A DNA stretch of 64,000 nt, taken from Ruminiclostridium hungatei. GTDB taxonomy: Bacteria; Bacillota; Clostridia; Acetivibrionales; DSM-1351. Below the pieces are notes generated by a model, which was given only the letters and a program-made list of their open reading frames with translations, made no database searches and had not been told where the DNA came from. The translations under genes and the position numbers were made by a program. The stretch covers positions 1-64,000 of the forward strand of contig NZ_MZGX01000006.1 in the NCBI RefSeq assembly GCF_002051585.1, in the 5' to 3' direction. Of this stretch, positions 17,806 through 27,020 are shown in pieces (positions within the stretch are counted from its first letter, which is position 1; each line of letters starts with the position of its first letter).

Positions 17806-19161
17806 TCAGACAGAAACATGCACATACTGCTGCTGAAGCTCTTTTACCAGTTGCCCCGATATGCAGCCCACCTTTTCCCGGGTTTCTGCCAGCTCTCTTT
17901 CCGGATTTGACATTTCAACAATTCCGGCACCTACCCTGACCCAGGCCCCTTCCTGATTCTGAAAGACACTTCTCAATACCAGTGCCGCGTCCAGAGTCCC
18001 ATCCCAGTCATAAGTCATTACACTGCCGCTGTACAGGTTTCTCGGGTCCTTTTCAATCCTTCCGATTGCTTCAATGGCCTCTTTCTTAGGAATCCCGGAG
18101 GCAGTGACAGCAGGAAAAAGCTTGAAAAATGCATGCCAGGTGTTATTTCCCTCACAGAGCTTTCCTCTCAATCTGGAGCCCAGATGCTGTACCGTTCCCC
18201 GTTCAATGACCTTCATGAACTCCGTTACCACCACGGAATCCGGCACGCACACCTGTTCCAGCTCTTCATCCGCCAGCTTCACAGAAATCGCATGTTCTGC
18301 ATTTTCTTTTGGGTCATTCAGAAGTTCTTCCCTCAAACTCTTGTCTGTCGTGGAATCCCCGGTCAAAGCCCTGGTTCCAGCCAGAGGAAAAGTATAAACA
18401 GTGCCGGAAGCATCTACTTCCGCAACGGTTTCGGGGCTGAAGCCGGCCACTTCCAGGTTGGAAAACCTGTACAGGTATGACCTTGCAGGAGTGTTTCCGC
18501 TCCTGCCGTGAATATAGGTTTTAAGCATATCAAGCCTGTTCAGCACAGGAATCTTTCTGGATAGGATGACCTTCTGGTATTCTCTGTCTTTTATCTCCTG
18601 TACTGCAAGCCTGACTATATCCATATAGTAATCCCGGTCAAAGGACAGCACTTCCTTCCCGTCATAATACGAAAAAGGCTCTTCTTTGCCGCAGCGCTCC
18701 GCCGCACTGCGCACATTGCTCTCCATGCTTTTTAAAGCTTCCTCGTTCAATGCACGCAGCAGTATTATATCCTTTTTGACCCTGTATTCCCTGTCCGGTA
18801 TGACAAAATGAAGAAGCTCCTTTGCTTCTGCTCCCAGGTCCATTCCGTATATATGTCTTGCCAGGCCGAAGTTTGCTATTCCGTAAGCCCTCCAGCCATC
18901 AACATCCATTGACCTGAACACCTTGTCAATATCCTGTCTGAGCTCAGATACCCTTACGCTCTGTTTTGCATACTCACCTTGTATGACTATTTCCTCCGGT
19001 GAGGCAATTATTTCTTTATGAATTCCTATACCCACAGATACAACATCCTTGTTTTCATATAAATAGCAATTATCCCTTTCACCGCCGCATATATGGCCCG
19101 CAAGCTCATAAATGGCCATGCCGCTCCGGTTTGAAATGTATTTTTCATAGTATTTTTTCAT
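17806..19161 (-). CDS. salicylate synthase (MbtI/Irp9/YbtS family)
   Basis: About 451 residues from ATG 19161, matching the family length of about 430-450; the frame is open to a TTG at 19275 and the exact start is uncertain. Chorismate-binding-enzyme signatures: 'FPLAGTRALTGD', 'LLNDPKENAEHAISVKLADE', 'VVTEFMKVIERGTVQHLGS' and 'KLFPAVTASGIPKKEAIEAI'. The family converts chorismate through isochorismate to salicylate and pyruvate with Mg2+. It supplies the starter unit for the salicylate-AMP ligase at 36132-37727. It is the last gene of the metallophore operon, after the TetR gene. Confidence 0.92.
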   Translation of the reverse strand: MKKYYEKYISNRSGMAIYELAGHICGGERDNCYLYENKDVVSVGIGIHKEIIASPEEIVIQGEYAKQSVRVSELRQDIDKVFRSMDVDGWRAYGIANFGLARHIYGMDLGAEAKELLHFVIPDREYRVKKDIILLRALNEEALKSMESNVRSAAERCGKEEPFSYYDGKEVLSFDRDYYMDIVRLAVQEIKDREYQKVILSRKIPVLNRLDMLKTYIHGRSGNTPARSYLYRFSNLEVAGFSPETVAEVDASGTVYTFPLAGTRALTGDSTTDKSLREELLNDPKENAEHAISVKLADEELEQVCVPDSVVVTEFMKVIERGTVQHLGSRLRGKLCEGNNTWHAFFKLFPAVTASGIPKKEAIEAIGRIEKDPRNLYSGSVMTYDWDGTLDAALVLRSVFQNQEGAWVRVGAGIVEMSNPERELAETREKVGCISGQLVKELQQQYVHVSV

Positions 19162-19294
19162 TAATATTTCCATGCCTCCCATCTCGCACAAAACTCCATG
19201 AAAGTCACGGCATGGAATCGGTGCAACATTTTTATTTGCTTCAAAATTTCTTTCAACCTTAGTCCTCTCTTTCAAATCGACAGAAAATCCTGTC

Positions 19295-19909
19295 TTATAT
19301 CAAAAACCTCTCCCAGCCCCCACTGTGAAATAAAATAAGCTTTTCCACATGCTCTCTGGCCTTTTCCCGGTCAAAGCCGTGTCTCACGGTCTCAAAAAAA
19401 CCGTCAAAAAACGAACGGCTCATCATATGAATAAATTCCACGGTAACCTTGGGCAAATTCCTTATTTCAGAATCAATGGCAACCAGATACTTTTGGGTGT
19501 GCTCTGTCTCCAAAGCAGCAAGCTGCTCTATGAAGCTCTCGTAAACTGTTCCCTTGGAACAACAGACAATCAGATAGAATGCATCAAAGTTGTCATAAAT
19601 GTAATCCAGCAGCTTATACGCAAAATTGCTGGAATTTTCTCCTCTCCCCTCCATCTGCTCCTCTTTGGGACATGCGGAGAAATTTTTCAGATACTCCTCT
19701 ACAAGCCCCAGAGAATAGTCCACCTGCTCCTTGACAAAATACGAAAACAGCTCCTCCTTATCAGAAAACCTGGTATAAATGGAACGCGGACTTGTTTTTG
19801 CCTTCTCTGCAATCCTCCTTAAGGATGCCGCAATAAAGCCATAATTCATAAATTCCTCTTTTGCAGCCGCAATAATGTTTTCCGTTGCTTCTTCAACCCA
19901 TAAAGCCAT
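19295..19909 (-). CDS. TetR-family regulator of the metallophore operon
   Basis: 204 residues from ATG 19909 with AGGAGGG 6 nt upstream; longer frames lack a site. N-terminal helix-turn-helix: 'IIAAAKEEFMNYGFIAASLR' then 'IAEKAKTSPRSIYTRFSDKE'. The C-terminal two-thirds is a helical ligand domain with no recognised binding pocket. It lies inside the biosynthetic operon and so is probably autoregulated. The GTTAGC-N4-GCTAAC repeats at the NRPS and MATE promoters have the size and symmetry of TetR operators; assigning them to this protein is inference. A likely inducer would be the metallophore or its metal complex. Confidence 0.88.
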   Translation of the reverse strand: MALWVEEATENIIAAAKEEFMNYGFIAASLRRIAEKAKTSPRSIYTRFSDKEELFSYFVKEQVDYSLGLVEEYLKNFSACPKEEQMEGRGENSSNFAYKLLDYIYDNFDAFYLIVCCSKGTVYESFIEQLAALETEHTQKYLVAIDSEIRNLPKVTVEFIHMMSRSFFDGFFETVRHGFDREKAREHVEKLILFHSGGWERFLI

Positions 19910-20006
19910 ATTTTTCCCTCCTGATGAAAACAGCGTTTTAATCATTATACAGCTAAGGGTTGGCGGCAAACAAGCGGAAATACCATGGATAAAGTTTGAT
20001 TCTCCT

Positions 20007-20789
20007 TTACTGCCCGCACATATATTTATTTATTATCCCTGTAATTAACCGGGGCTCCCTGCTCAAGGCCTCTGCATGACCCTTGTGAGGGAATTCATGT
20101 ATATCCGGTGCTTTGAGGCATATTCGCTCCACCAGCGGAATGGAGTTTTTTGCATAAATTTCATTCCCTCCCAGCAGAATTCCCACCTTCATTCCCAATT
20201 TTTCACTTCTTTCCTTTATATCATAGCTGTAGGCAGCTAAAAATGCCCTGTACAAAGCCTCTTGAGTAATATCGGGAAATATCAGCGGCTGTAAAACATC
20301 AACATCATTATTTGACAGGTATCCCATATTTTCTTTGACCGGGGAGATAAGATGCTCACCGTTGATTATCTTTTTAAATTCCCCTGCCATAATGGCGGAA
20401 TACTGCTCGGTCATTTCTCCCATGGACTCATATTGCCCGCTGTCCAGGATCAGCGTTGAAACACTTAGCTTGTTTTTCAGCGCAATTTCCAGAGCAATAC
20501 TTGCTCCCAGTGAAATACCGTAAATAATGTCTATATCTCTGACAGCCCTTTGATTAAGTGAATGGATAATCTTATCTGCACTTTCCTCCACCGAGACCAT
20601 AAATTCATCAGGCTCATGACAATGGCCCTCCAATTCGGCTATCAAAAGGCAGTACTTATCCCTTAAAGCATCTGCAATGCTTGCAAAGCAGGTCTCCCAA
20701 TAAAACCCCGCACCATGAATCAACATTACTCTCCGTTTACAACTGTCTCCAATCATATGTATCCTAGATTTCCCCTTCATCGCACTCAT
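20007..20789 (-). CDS. alpha/beta hydrolase, possible editing thioesterase
   Basis: 260 residues from ATG 20789 (AAAGGAG site). The alpha/beta-hydrolase fold shows an oxyanion-hole 'LIHGAGFYWE', nucleophile elbow 'YGISLGASIA' (G-x-S-x-G) and a C-terminal catalytic His in 'PHKGHAEAL'. In NRPS clusters small hydrolases of this kind act as type II thioesterases that clear mis-primed carriers, as PchC does for pyochelin, but this one is not a close match to that family. It overlaps the reductase gene by 26 nt, so it is co-translated. Confidence 0.75.
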   Translation of the reverse strand: MSAMKGKSRIHMIGDSCKRRVMLIHGAGFYWETCFASIADALRDKYCLLIAELEGHCHEPDEFMVSVEESADKIIHSLNQRAVRDIDIIYGISLGASIALEIALKNKLSVSTLILDSGQYESMGEMTEQYSAIMAGEFKKIINGEHLISPVKENMGYLSNNDVDVLQPLIFPDITQEALYRAFLAAYSYDIKERSEKLGMKVGILLGGNEIYAKNSIPLVERICLKAPDIHEFPHKGHAEALSREPRLITGIINKYMCGQ

Positions 20790-21840
20790 CCTCACTCCTT
20801 TCCTGTGTTTCACAAATAGCCAGCCGCGCATTTAAGCCGTCCATATCTTCAATCAGGGCTTCACTGCTTATAATGTCCATTGCATAATAGATTCCATTTT
20901 TCAAAGGGGCGGACAGCAGGGACTTTACCGCGTATGCTGCAATAATAGCACTGATTTCACTGCTGCAGTCACTTGTCATTTCAGCCTTTCTGACTAATCT
21001 TTTATTACCGCTGAGGCCTTGACCTTCAATTTTAATATAAGTAAATTGCCGGCGGTCTTTCAAATTTCTCCTGAATATTTCTATTACTTCCCCAACTATC
21101 TCCCTGTAGCCCTCACCTCCGGATTTCAGTCTTATAACTGCCATCTGCAGCTTTTGTATTATTTCCTCCCCAAAGGAGGTGTTGTACCAGTTTGCTTTCT
21201 GAAGAGCATATTTTCTGGCTATCCTCTCAGTTTCTACTGTGAGATAGTTTTGAAATCTGTAGCCTTTGTTCCTGATGATTTCGAACCTTTCTCTTTCATC
21301 CCTCCTTAAATATCCATTGTCATAATAGTTCAAGGCCACCCCGAAGCCTGACAGGTTTGTCAGAATAAAGTCTTCAATTGCAGATTGGCTGGGCGTCTCT
21401 TCACTTACGCTCAGACCGCAGATTTTTTCAGGTATGTCAAAGGATTCACAGATATGGCGCATTAATAATCCGCTCATCCCCGGGAAATAACCGCTGGACA
21501 GTACAAAAACATTTTCCTCCTTTATATCAGATAATTTCGTCTCCAAAAATGCTTCCCCGGAGGGGTCTACATATGGAATACGGAGTTGGGAAGCAATTCT
21601 GGCCACTTTCTCACCGTTCAGGAAGGAGGCTCCTCCACAGTTCACAATGATGTCACACTGTCCGCAGAAATGCCTTACCGCTTCAGTATCTGCTATATCG
21701 ACCCTGGTAAACACACAATTTTCAGAGGATTTCTCATATCTGGAATAATAGGAGGCTATAACAGGGTACTCCTTTTTTAAAACTTCCACTGTCCTTTTTC
21801 CTATCTCCCCCGTCCCGCCAAGAACCCCTACTCGTTTCAT
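20764..21840 (-). CDS. saccharopine-dehydrogenase-like NAD(P)H reductase
   Basis: About 358 residues from ATG 21840; an in-frame GTG at 21849 is closer to the AAAGGA site. Rossmann motif 'VGVLGGTGEIGKRTVEVL', then 'DIIVNCGGASFLNGEKVA', typical of the saccharopine-dehydrogenase NADP-binding domain, with a distinct C-terminal catalytic domain. In pyochelin and yersiniabactin pathways a thiazoline ring is reduced by PchG/Irp3, which belong to a different (Gfo/Idh-type) family. Here this enzyme occupies the equivalent place in the cluster and is the obvious candidate for that step. An opine-dehydrogenase-like role, as in staphylopine synthesis, is an alternative. Confidence 0.78.
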   Translation of the reverse strand: MKRVGVLGGTGEIGKRTVEVLKKEYPVIASYYSRYEKSSENCVFTRVDIADTEAVRHFCGQCDIIVNCGGASFLNGEKVARIASQLRIPYVDPSGEAFLETKLSDIKEENVFVLSSGYFPGMSGLLMRHICESFDIPEKICGLSVSEETPSQSAIEDFILTNLSGFGVALNYYDNGYLRRDERERFEIIRNKGYRFQNYLTVETERIARKYALQKANWYNTSFGEEIIQKLQMAVIRLKSGGEGYREIVGEVIEIFRRNLKDRRQFTYIKIEGQGLSGNKRLVRKAEMTSDCSSEISAIIAAYAVKSLLSAPLKNGIYYAMDIISSEALIEDMDGLNARLAICETQERSEDECDEGEI

Positions 21841-21900
21841 TTTTACCACATTTCCTTTCCACGCAGTTTTTACATGTTGTAAATACGGGTATTCCGGAAG

Positions 21901-23550
21901 CTATTTCATTTTAATATTCTGAACTGCCGTAAAATTTGCATCCCGGGTAAATTTATAATCTGCAATCCGGTCATTGAATAAAACCACCTGGTGGGTGTAA
22001 TAAATGGGAGTATTGAGACAGTTATCAGCCATGGCGGTTAATATTGTACCGTATATCTCCCGGATTCTTTTTTCGTCCGCAGAGGAATTAACTTCGCTGA
22101 CAAGCTGTGCTTTTCCGGGCAGGAAGCCTGCTGCTTGAGACATGACCGGGTCCATTGACTTATCCGGGTCCATATTGCTGATTACATTGGCCGGGTCATA
22201 GTAGCCGCCCTGTGTTTTAAAAACCGTCAAGCCATATTTACCTCCTGTTATCATTGCAAACCAATCCATCATGGGAGCAGCTTTTGGAGTCAATTCAATT
22301 CCTATCTTCTTTAGCTGGTCGCATATATAAACCGCCATATCGTCATCCGAGGCAGAGCCTGTTTGGTATAAGAAGTCTGCAGCCAGCCTGTTTCCATCCT
22401 TTTCCCTGACACCGTCCCCGTCGGTATCCCTGTATCCTGCCTTATCCAGCAGCACTTTTGCATTTTCCGGGTCAAAACCGTATACCTTTTGTTCCACATC
22501 GCAGAAGGGCAAGGCTTTTGAAAAAAAGGTGTCTGCTTTTTCATAAAGTCCGCCGTAGATGTTATCCACAATATTCTTTTTGTCAATTGCGGAAGCTATG
22601 GCTTCTCTCACTATCCTGTCCCCGAAAACCGGATGGCTCAGATTATAGCCTATGTAATAGGTTTGTGTGGCATTGGTATCCGCCTTTGCGCCAAAGCCCG
22701 CAGTGTTTTTCATCTCCAGGTAGCTTTCCGAAGAAATCTTGGAAATACCTGAAATAAAATCAATTTCTCCATTTTTCAGTGCAAGAATTTTGGCATCATT
22801 ATCAGCCAGCACTTTAATGGAAAAGCTGTCAACCTGAGGCTGTTCTCCCCAATAGTAAGGATTTTTCACAAAATCATAGGTCTGCCCGTTTCCGTCTCCC
22901 TTGTACATGTATGGGCCGGTGCCGAAGGTTGCCGTATTGAAGCTGCCTTTCACCGTCAAATCCTCATTCAATTGTTCGCTTGAAACTATACCGAAAGGAT
23001 TCGCCAGGCACAAATCCCTCAGAGTGCTGTAATAGGGCTGTGTCAGTTGCAATTCCACCGTGTGCTCCCCCGTTGCCTTCACATCGCTTATAATAGTTGA
23101 AAGTTTTCCGTAGGAACCGTTATATTGCCCCAGATTCACCGGAGTGGCCTTAAGGGATTTTACCACATCCTCAGCAGTCAGGTCGGAGCCGTCGGAAAAT
23201 TTCACCCCCTTTCTTATATCAAAGGTATACACCTTTCCATCCTCGCTGACCGACCACTTTTCCGCCAGCGAGCCTGTGAGCTTTCCAGCTTCATCATACT
23301 GTACCAGCGTGTCATAGAAGCTGGTCAGATAATAGGTTATTCCATAGCCTCCCGACGAATTGGCAGGAGTTATGATTGTATAGAACGATTCAAAATTCCA
23401 GCTTTCAGGCAAATTGACATGTACCCCTCCAGCCGTCTTAATATTTGTTTCCTTTTCCCCGGCCCCGCCGTTTGCACTTTCCCTGCAGGCTCCCAGTGTA
23501 ACTGCTATAATTACAGCCATTAATAATGTTATAATCCTTTTACCTGTCAT
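21901..23550 (-). CDS. family 5 solute-binding lipoprotein of the ABC importer
   Basis: 549 residues. Lipoprotein signal with lipobox 'LGAC' (Cys about residue 22), GGAGG site 6 nt before ATG 23550. The body is a peptide/nickel-type family 5 binding protein: 'YDTLVQYDEAGKLTGSLAEK', 'SDGSDLTAEDVVKSLKA', 'VREAIASAIDKKNIVDNIYG'. Homologues bind oligopeptides, nickel-chelator complexes (NikA) or staphylopine-metal (CntA). In this operon the ligand is probably the metal-loaded product of the NRPS. It lies after the two ATPase genes in the same transcript. Confidence 0.9.
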   Translation of the reverse strand: MTGKRIITLLMAVIIAVTLGACRESANGGAGEKETNIKTAGGVHVNLPESWNFESFYTIITPANSSGGYGITYYLTSFYDTLVQYDEAGKLTGSLAEKWSVSEDGKVYTFDIRKGVKFSDGSDLTAEDVVKSLKATPVNLGQYNGSYGKLSTIISDVKATGEHTVELQLTQPYYSTLRDLCLANPFGIVSSEQLNEDLTVKGSFNTATFGTGPYMYKGDGNGQTYDFVKNPYYWGEQPQVDSFSIKVLADNDAKILALKNGEIDFISGISKISSESYLEMKNTAGFGAKADTNATQTYYIGYNLSHPVFGDRIVREAIASAIDKKNIVDNIYGGLYEKADTFFSKALPFCDVEQKVYGFDPENAKVLLDKAGYRDTDGDGVREKDGNRLAADFLYQTGSASDDDMAVYICDQLKKIGIELTPKAAPMMDWFAMITGGKYGLTVFKTQGGYYDPANVISNMDPDKSMDPVMSQAAGFLPGKAQLVSEVNSSADEKRIREIYGTILTAMADNCLNTPIYYTHQVVLFNDRIADYKFTRDANFTAVQNIKMK

Positions 23551-23573
23551 TTCTATCCTCCATATCCTTCTTT

Positions 23574-24380
23574 TTAAACCAACTGATTTGTATTATTTCT
23601 CTGATATATGCCCAGAGGCTTATACCAGCTTGCTTTTAACAGAAGCTTACTGTACTCGTCTTTGAACACAGATATATCTCCTGAGAACCTTACCTTTTCC
23701 AGCAATTGTGAAGCCCTCATTACAAGGATTTCCTCCGCCACCGAGACGGCAAGCTCAATATCATGGGTAATAAATATTGCTGTAAAGCCCATGGAATCCT
23801 GAAGCAGGAGAATATCCTCCGTGATTTTTTTCCTCAGAGGCAGATCAAAGCCATTGGTTGCCTCATCAAATATCAGGCATTTGGGCTGCACAGCCAGGGC
23901 TCTGGCAATGGCAACCCTTTTCTGCTCTCCTCCCGAAAGTTCATCTGGATACCTTGAATAACAGTCTGCCGGTAAGCTGCATAATTCCATCAGCTCTTCA
24001 CACCTCTTTCTTCTCAGGGCTTTGTTCATATGAAAAAAGCAGACCAGAGGTTCTTCAATGGACCTTCCCACCGTCATTTTGGGGTCCAGTGCAGAAAGAG
24101 AATTTTGCTGGATAAGCTGGACTTTTTTAAAGTGCTCCCTGGGACTTTTATTTTTCCCGTATACCGGGGTTTCTTCAACAAATACATTGCCGCCGCTTGG
24201 TTTTTGGAGTCCTGCCATCATCCTGGCAAGAGTGGTTTTGCCCGACCCCGATTCCCCTACTATCGCATACCGGCCCCCCTTTCTGAAACTTGTATTGAGG
24301 GGGGATACTGCCGTAAACTTATCCTTGGAAAAAAAGTTTCCCGAAAAAGCACAGCTCAGGTTTTTAAGTTCCATCATCAT
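23574..24380 (-). CDS. ABC transporter ATPase, DppF/CntF-like
   Basis: 268 residues. Walker A 'GESGSGKTTLARMMAG', ABC signature 'LSGGEQKRVAIARAL', Walker B 'CLIFDEATNGFD', and the switch His in 'FITHD'. It is the second ATPase of an Opp/Nik/Cnt-type importer. Three consecutive ATG codons (24380-24372) could all serve as start after an AGGAGGGAGG stretch. It follows the other ATPase by 14 nt. Confidence 0.9.
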   Translation of the reverse strand: MMMELKNLSCAFSGNFFSKDKFTAVSPLNTSFRKGGRYAIVGESGSGKTTLARMMAGLQKPSGGNVFVEETPVYGKNKSPREHFKKVQLIQQNSLSALDPKMTVGRSIEEPLVCFFHMNKALRRKRCEELMELCSLPADCYSRYPDELSGGEQKRVAIARALAVQPKCLIFDEATNGFDLPLRKKITEDILLLQDSMGFTAIFITHDIELAVSVAEEILVMRASQLLEKVRFSGDISVFKDEYSKLLLKASWYKPLGIYQRNNTNQLV

Positions 24381-24394
24381 ATGCCGCCTCCCTC

Positions 24395-25153
24395 CTAGAC
24401 AGCCGCATTCAAAAAGTCTCTGGTGTATTCCTCCCTGGAGTTGTTCAGAATATCAGCCGTTCTGCCTGCTTCTATCACCCTGCCCTTATCCATTACAAGC
24501 ATTTTGTCCGAATTTGCCGCAGCGCTCAAATCATGAGTGACAAACAGAATTGACATTCCCTGTTTACAGAGCTTTTTCAGTTCCCTCATCAGCTCTATTC
24601 TATTGCAGGCGTCAATTGCCGTGGTGGCCTCATCAGCCACCAGCATTTGAGGCTTATTTACAAGGGCGGTTGCAATCATGACCCTCTGCAGCATCCCTCC
24701 GGAAAGCTCAAAGGGATAACTTTTAAGGATCCTCTTTGTGTCTGTAAGTCCTAAACTATGCATTGCCTCTTCACACTTCGCTGTTATTTCAGCCCTGGGC
24801 AGCTTTGCATTATGCTTTTGATAGGTTTTTACCATTTGCCGTCCCACAGGTATGGATGGATTGAAAGCAGTCATGGGATTTTGCATGATAAAGCAAATCT
24901 CCTTTCCATAGATTTTCCGCACCTGCTCTTCAGGAGCATTCAAAAGCTCCGTATCGTTGAAGCAGACCGTGCCTTCCGCTTTAAAGTCAGCTCCCAGAAG
25001 TCCCATTATAGCTCTGCATACCGTGGTCTTCCCCGCTCCCGAGCTTCCGACTACGGCCAGCATCTCACCCTTCTCAATTTTGAAGGAAATCTCCTCCGTT
25101 ACGCTTTCACCAGATGTAAATGATATTTTTAAATTCCTTACATTAAGTGGCAT
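24395..25153 (-). CDS. ABC transporter ATPase, DppD/CntD-like
   Basis: 252 residues. Walker A 'GSSGAGKTTVCRAIMG', signature 'LSGGMLQRVMIATAL', Walker B 'MLVADEATTAID', switch 'FVTHDLSAA'. It is shorter than typical OppD/DppD and lacks most of the C-terminal oligopeptide extension. ATG 25153 overlaps the permease end by 11 nt with a GGGAGGA site, so the subunits are translated together. Confidence 0.9.
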   Translation of the reverse strand: MPLNVRNLKISFTSGESVTEEISFKIEKGEMLAVVGSSGAGKTTVCRAIMGLLGADFKAEGTVCFNDTELLNAPEEQVRKIYGKEICFIMQNPMTAFNPSIPVGRQMVKTYQKHNAKLPRAEITAKCEEAMHSLGLTDTKRILKSYPFELSGGMLQRVMIATALVNKPQMLVADEATTAIDACNRIELMRELKKLCKQGMSILFVTHDLSAAANSDKMLVMDKGRVIEAGRTADILNNSREEYTRDFLNAAV

Positions 25154-26009
25154 TTATTTCATCCTCCCTACCAATAAAATCCCTTAGCCCCTCTCCAAAA
25201 AGATTGAAGCCCGCACAGCATAGTACCAGGCAAATCCCCGGATAAATAATCAAGCCCGGATTTGTATAAATACTGTTTCTCGCCTCATTTAGCATGGCTC
25301 CCCATTCTGGAGTTCCAGCTATAAGTCCTATGCCCAGAAAGGCAAAGCTGGACACCGATATGATTGCCGAGGCTATTCCCGTTGTAAAATAAATCAAAAA
25401 CTGCGGCAATACATTGGGAATCAAATGCTTCATCACAATCCGCAGTTCCGATGCACCCGCAAGCCTTGCCGACTCTATGTACTCTTTTCCGCATTCACTC
25501 CTTGCATAGGAACGTACCATTCTCATAAACCATGCGGACATTGAAATACTTATAGCTGCCAGAATACACAGCACAGAATTGTCTATGGAAGTAACCAGCG
25601 CCATTGCAATTACAATTAACGGAAATGCCATTAAAATGTCACAGAACAGCCCTGCAATCCTATCCGCTATGCCTCCCTTATAGCCGCAATAGCAGCCTGC
25701 AAACAGGGTGACTGCCGCAAGCAGAACCAGCACAGGCACCGACAAACCCATGGAATATCTCGCTCCGTATAGGATTCTTGAAAGCTCGCATCTGCCCATC
25801 TGGTCACAGCCTAAAGGAAATTCGGCTGAAGCTGCGGCATTTTTCCTGGAAAGGTCTGTGGCATTCGGATCATTTGGTGCTAAAACCGGAGCCCACAATG
25901 CAATCAGAATAAAAGCCGCTATCAGAGCCAATCCAACAACCATTGTCTTTTTTCTTTTCATATTGCTTCCCGGACTTCTTTTTACAATAGAAATATTGAA
26001 CTTATGCAT
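25143..26009 (-). CDS. ABC transporter permease, DppC/CntC-like
   Basis: 288 residues, start ATG 26009 with AAGGAGG at 10-nt spacing. About six membrane helices with the N-terminal 'LAPNDPNATDLSRKNAAASA' and 'PLGCDQMGRCELSRILYGAR' segment typical of the C-type permease of peptide/nickel importers. The cytoplasmic EAA-type loop is 'YIESARLAGASELRIVMKHL'. Forms the pore with the B-type permease encoded just upstream. Confidence 0.9.
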   Translation of the reverse strand: MHKFNISIVKRSPGSNMKRKKTMVVGLALIAAFILIALWAPVLAPNDPNATDLSRKNAAASAEFPLGCDQMGRCELSRILYGARYSMGLSVPVLVLLAAVTLFAGCYCGYKGGIADRIAGLFCDILMAFPLIVIAMALVTSIDNSVLCILAAISISMSAWFMRMVRSYARSECGKEYIESARLAGASELRIVMKHLIPNVLPQFLIYFTTGIASAIISVSSFAFLGIGLIAGTPEWGAMLNEARNSIYTNPGLIIYPGICLVLCCAGFNLFGEGLRDFIGREDEINAT

Positions 26010-26045
26010 GGACCTGCTGCCTCCTTTTCAGATTTTTAACATTCT

Positions 26046-26993
26046 TCAGGCTTTTCGCCTGTACGCAGGGCATATGATGCCTGAAAGTATGTCGGCTGCA
26101 GTATTGAACAGTACAAACAGCACCGCACATATCAGTATTGAACCTGAAATGCTGTACACATCCATGCTTTCACAGGCTTCCATGAGATAATAGCCCAGGC
26201 CCCGTATGGAAAAAACACGTTCTACCAGGGCTGAGGTGCCGAAAAGTGCCGCACAGTATTGGGCAAATATTGTTATTGCCGCCGGCAAAGCATTTCTAAG
26301 GACTTCCCCATAAATAACCTGAGAATTGGAAAAGCCTCGCGCTCTTGCATAAACCACATAATCGCTTTTCAATTCATTTAATATGGAAGCCCTCAGCACC
26401 CTTACAGATATGCACATCACCGGAAATGCCATGGATATGGACGGCAAAATCAAGGCTTTCAGACTCCCGTCGAAAATAACCTTGAATACAGGTATCTCAA
26501 CGGCAAAAGCGGTGAGCAGTATTAAGGCAAGCCAGAAGCTGGGAACACAGATTCCCAGGATACAGATTATCCGCATTGCATTGTCAAAAATGCCTCCCTT
26601 TAAGATGACCGAAAAGGCCGCTGTCAAAATTGTAAATACAGCCACCCAGAACATAGCCATACCGATAAGCATGCAGGTTGCAGGCAGCGCCTCCAGTATG
26701 TTTCCTATTACCGGCTTTTTGTTGGTAATGGCAGTCCCCAGGTCTCCTCTGAACACACCTTTTATGTAATCCGCGTATCTTTCCCCAAAAGGGGCATCAA
26801 GCCCCAATTCCTGTCTCACCGCCTGTATCTGTTCTTCAGTAGCAAAAACACTTTGCTTCCTGACAATGATTTCTGCCGGATCAGTTCCGGTAAAAAGCTG
26901 CAGGCAAAAGCTCAAAGTAACTACACCGAATATGACTGCGGCCAGTCCCAGCAACCTCTTTAAAAGTCCAATACCGAAACTGATCTTATGCAT
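26046..26993 (-). CDS. ABC transporter permease, DppB/CntB-like
   Basis: 315 residues, six membrane helices, first subunit gene of the importer and 27 nt after the NRPS gene. Characteristic features: 'VRQELGLDAPFGERYADYI' after helix 1 and the EAA-type loop 'YVVYARARGFSNSQVIYGEV'. GAGGG ribosome site. No outer-membrane partner is needed in a Gram-positive cell. Confidence 0.9.
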   Translation of the reverse strand: MHKISFGIGLLKRLLGLAAVIFGVVTLSFCLQLFTGTDPAEIIVRKQSVFATEEQIQAVRQELGLDAPFGERYADYIKGVFRGDLGTAITNKKPVIGNILEALPATCMLIGMAMFWVAVFTILTAAFSVILKGGIFDNAMRIICILGICVPSFWLALILLTAFAVEIPVFKVIFDGSLKALILPSISMAFPVMCISVRVLRASILNELKSDYVVYARARGFSNSQVIYGEVLRNALPAAITIFAQYCAALFGTSALVERVFSIRGLGYYLMEACESMDVYSISGSILICAVLFVLFNTAADILSGIICPAYRRKA

Positions 26994-27020
26994 TTGGTTT
27001 TCCCTCTTTCCTGATATGTT

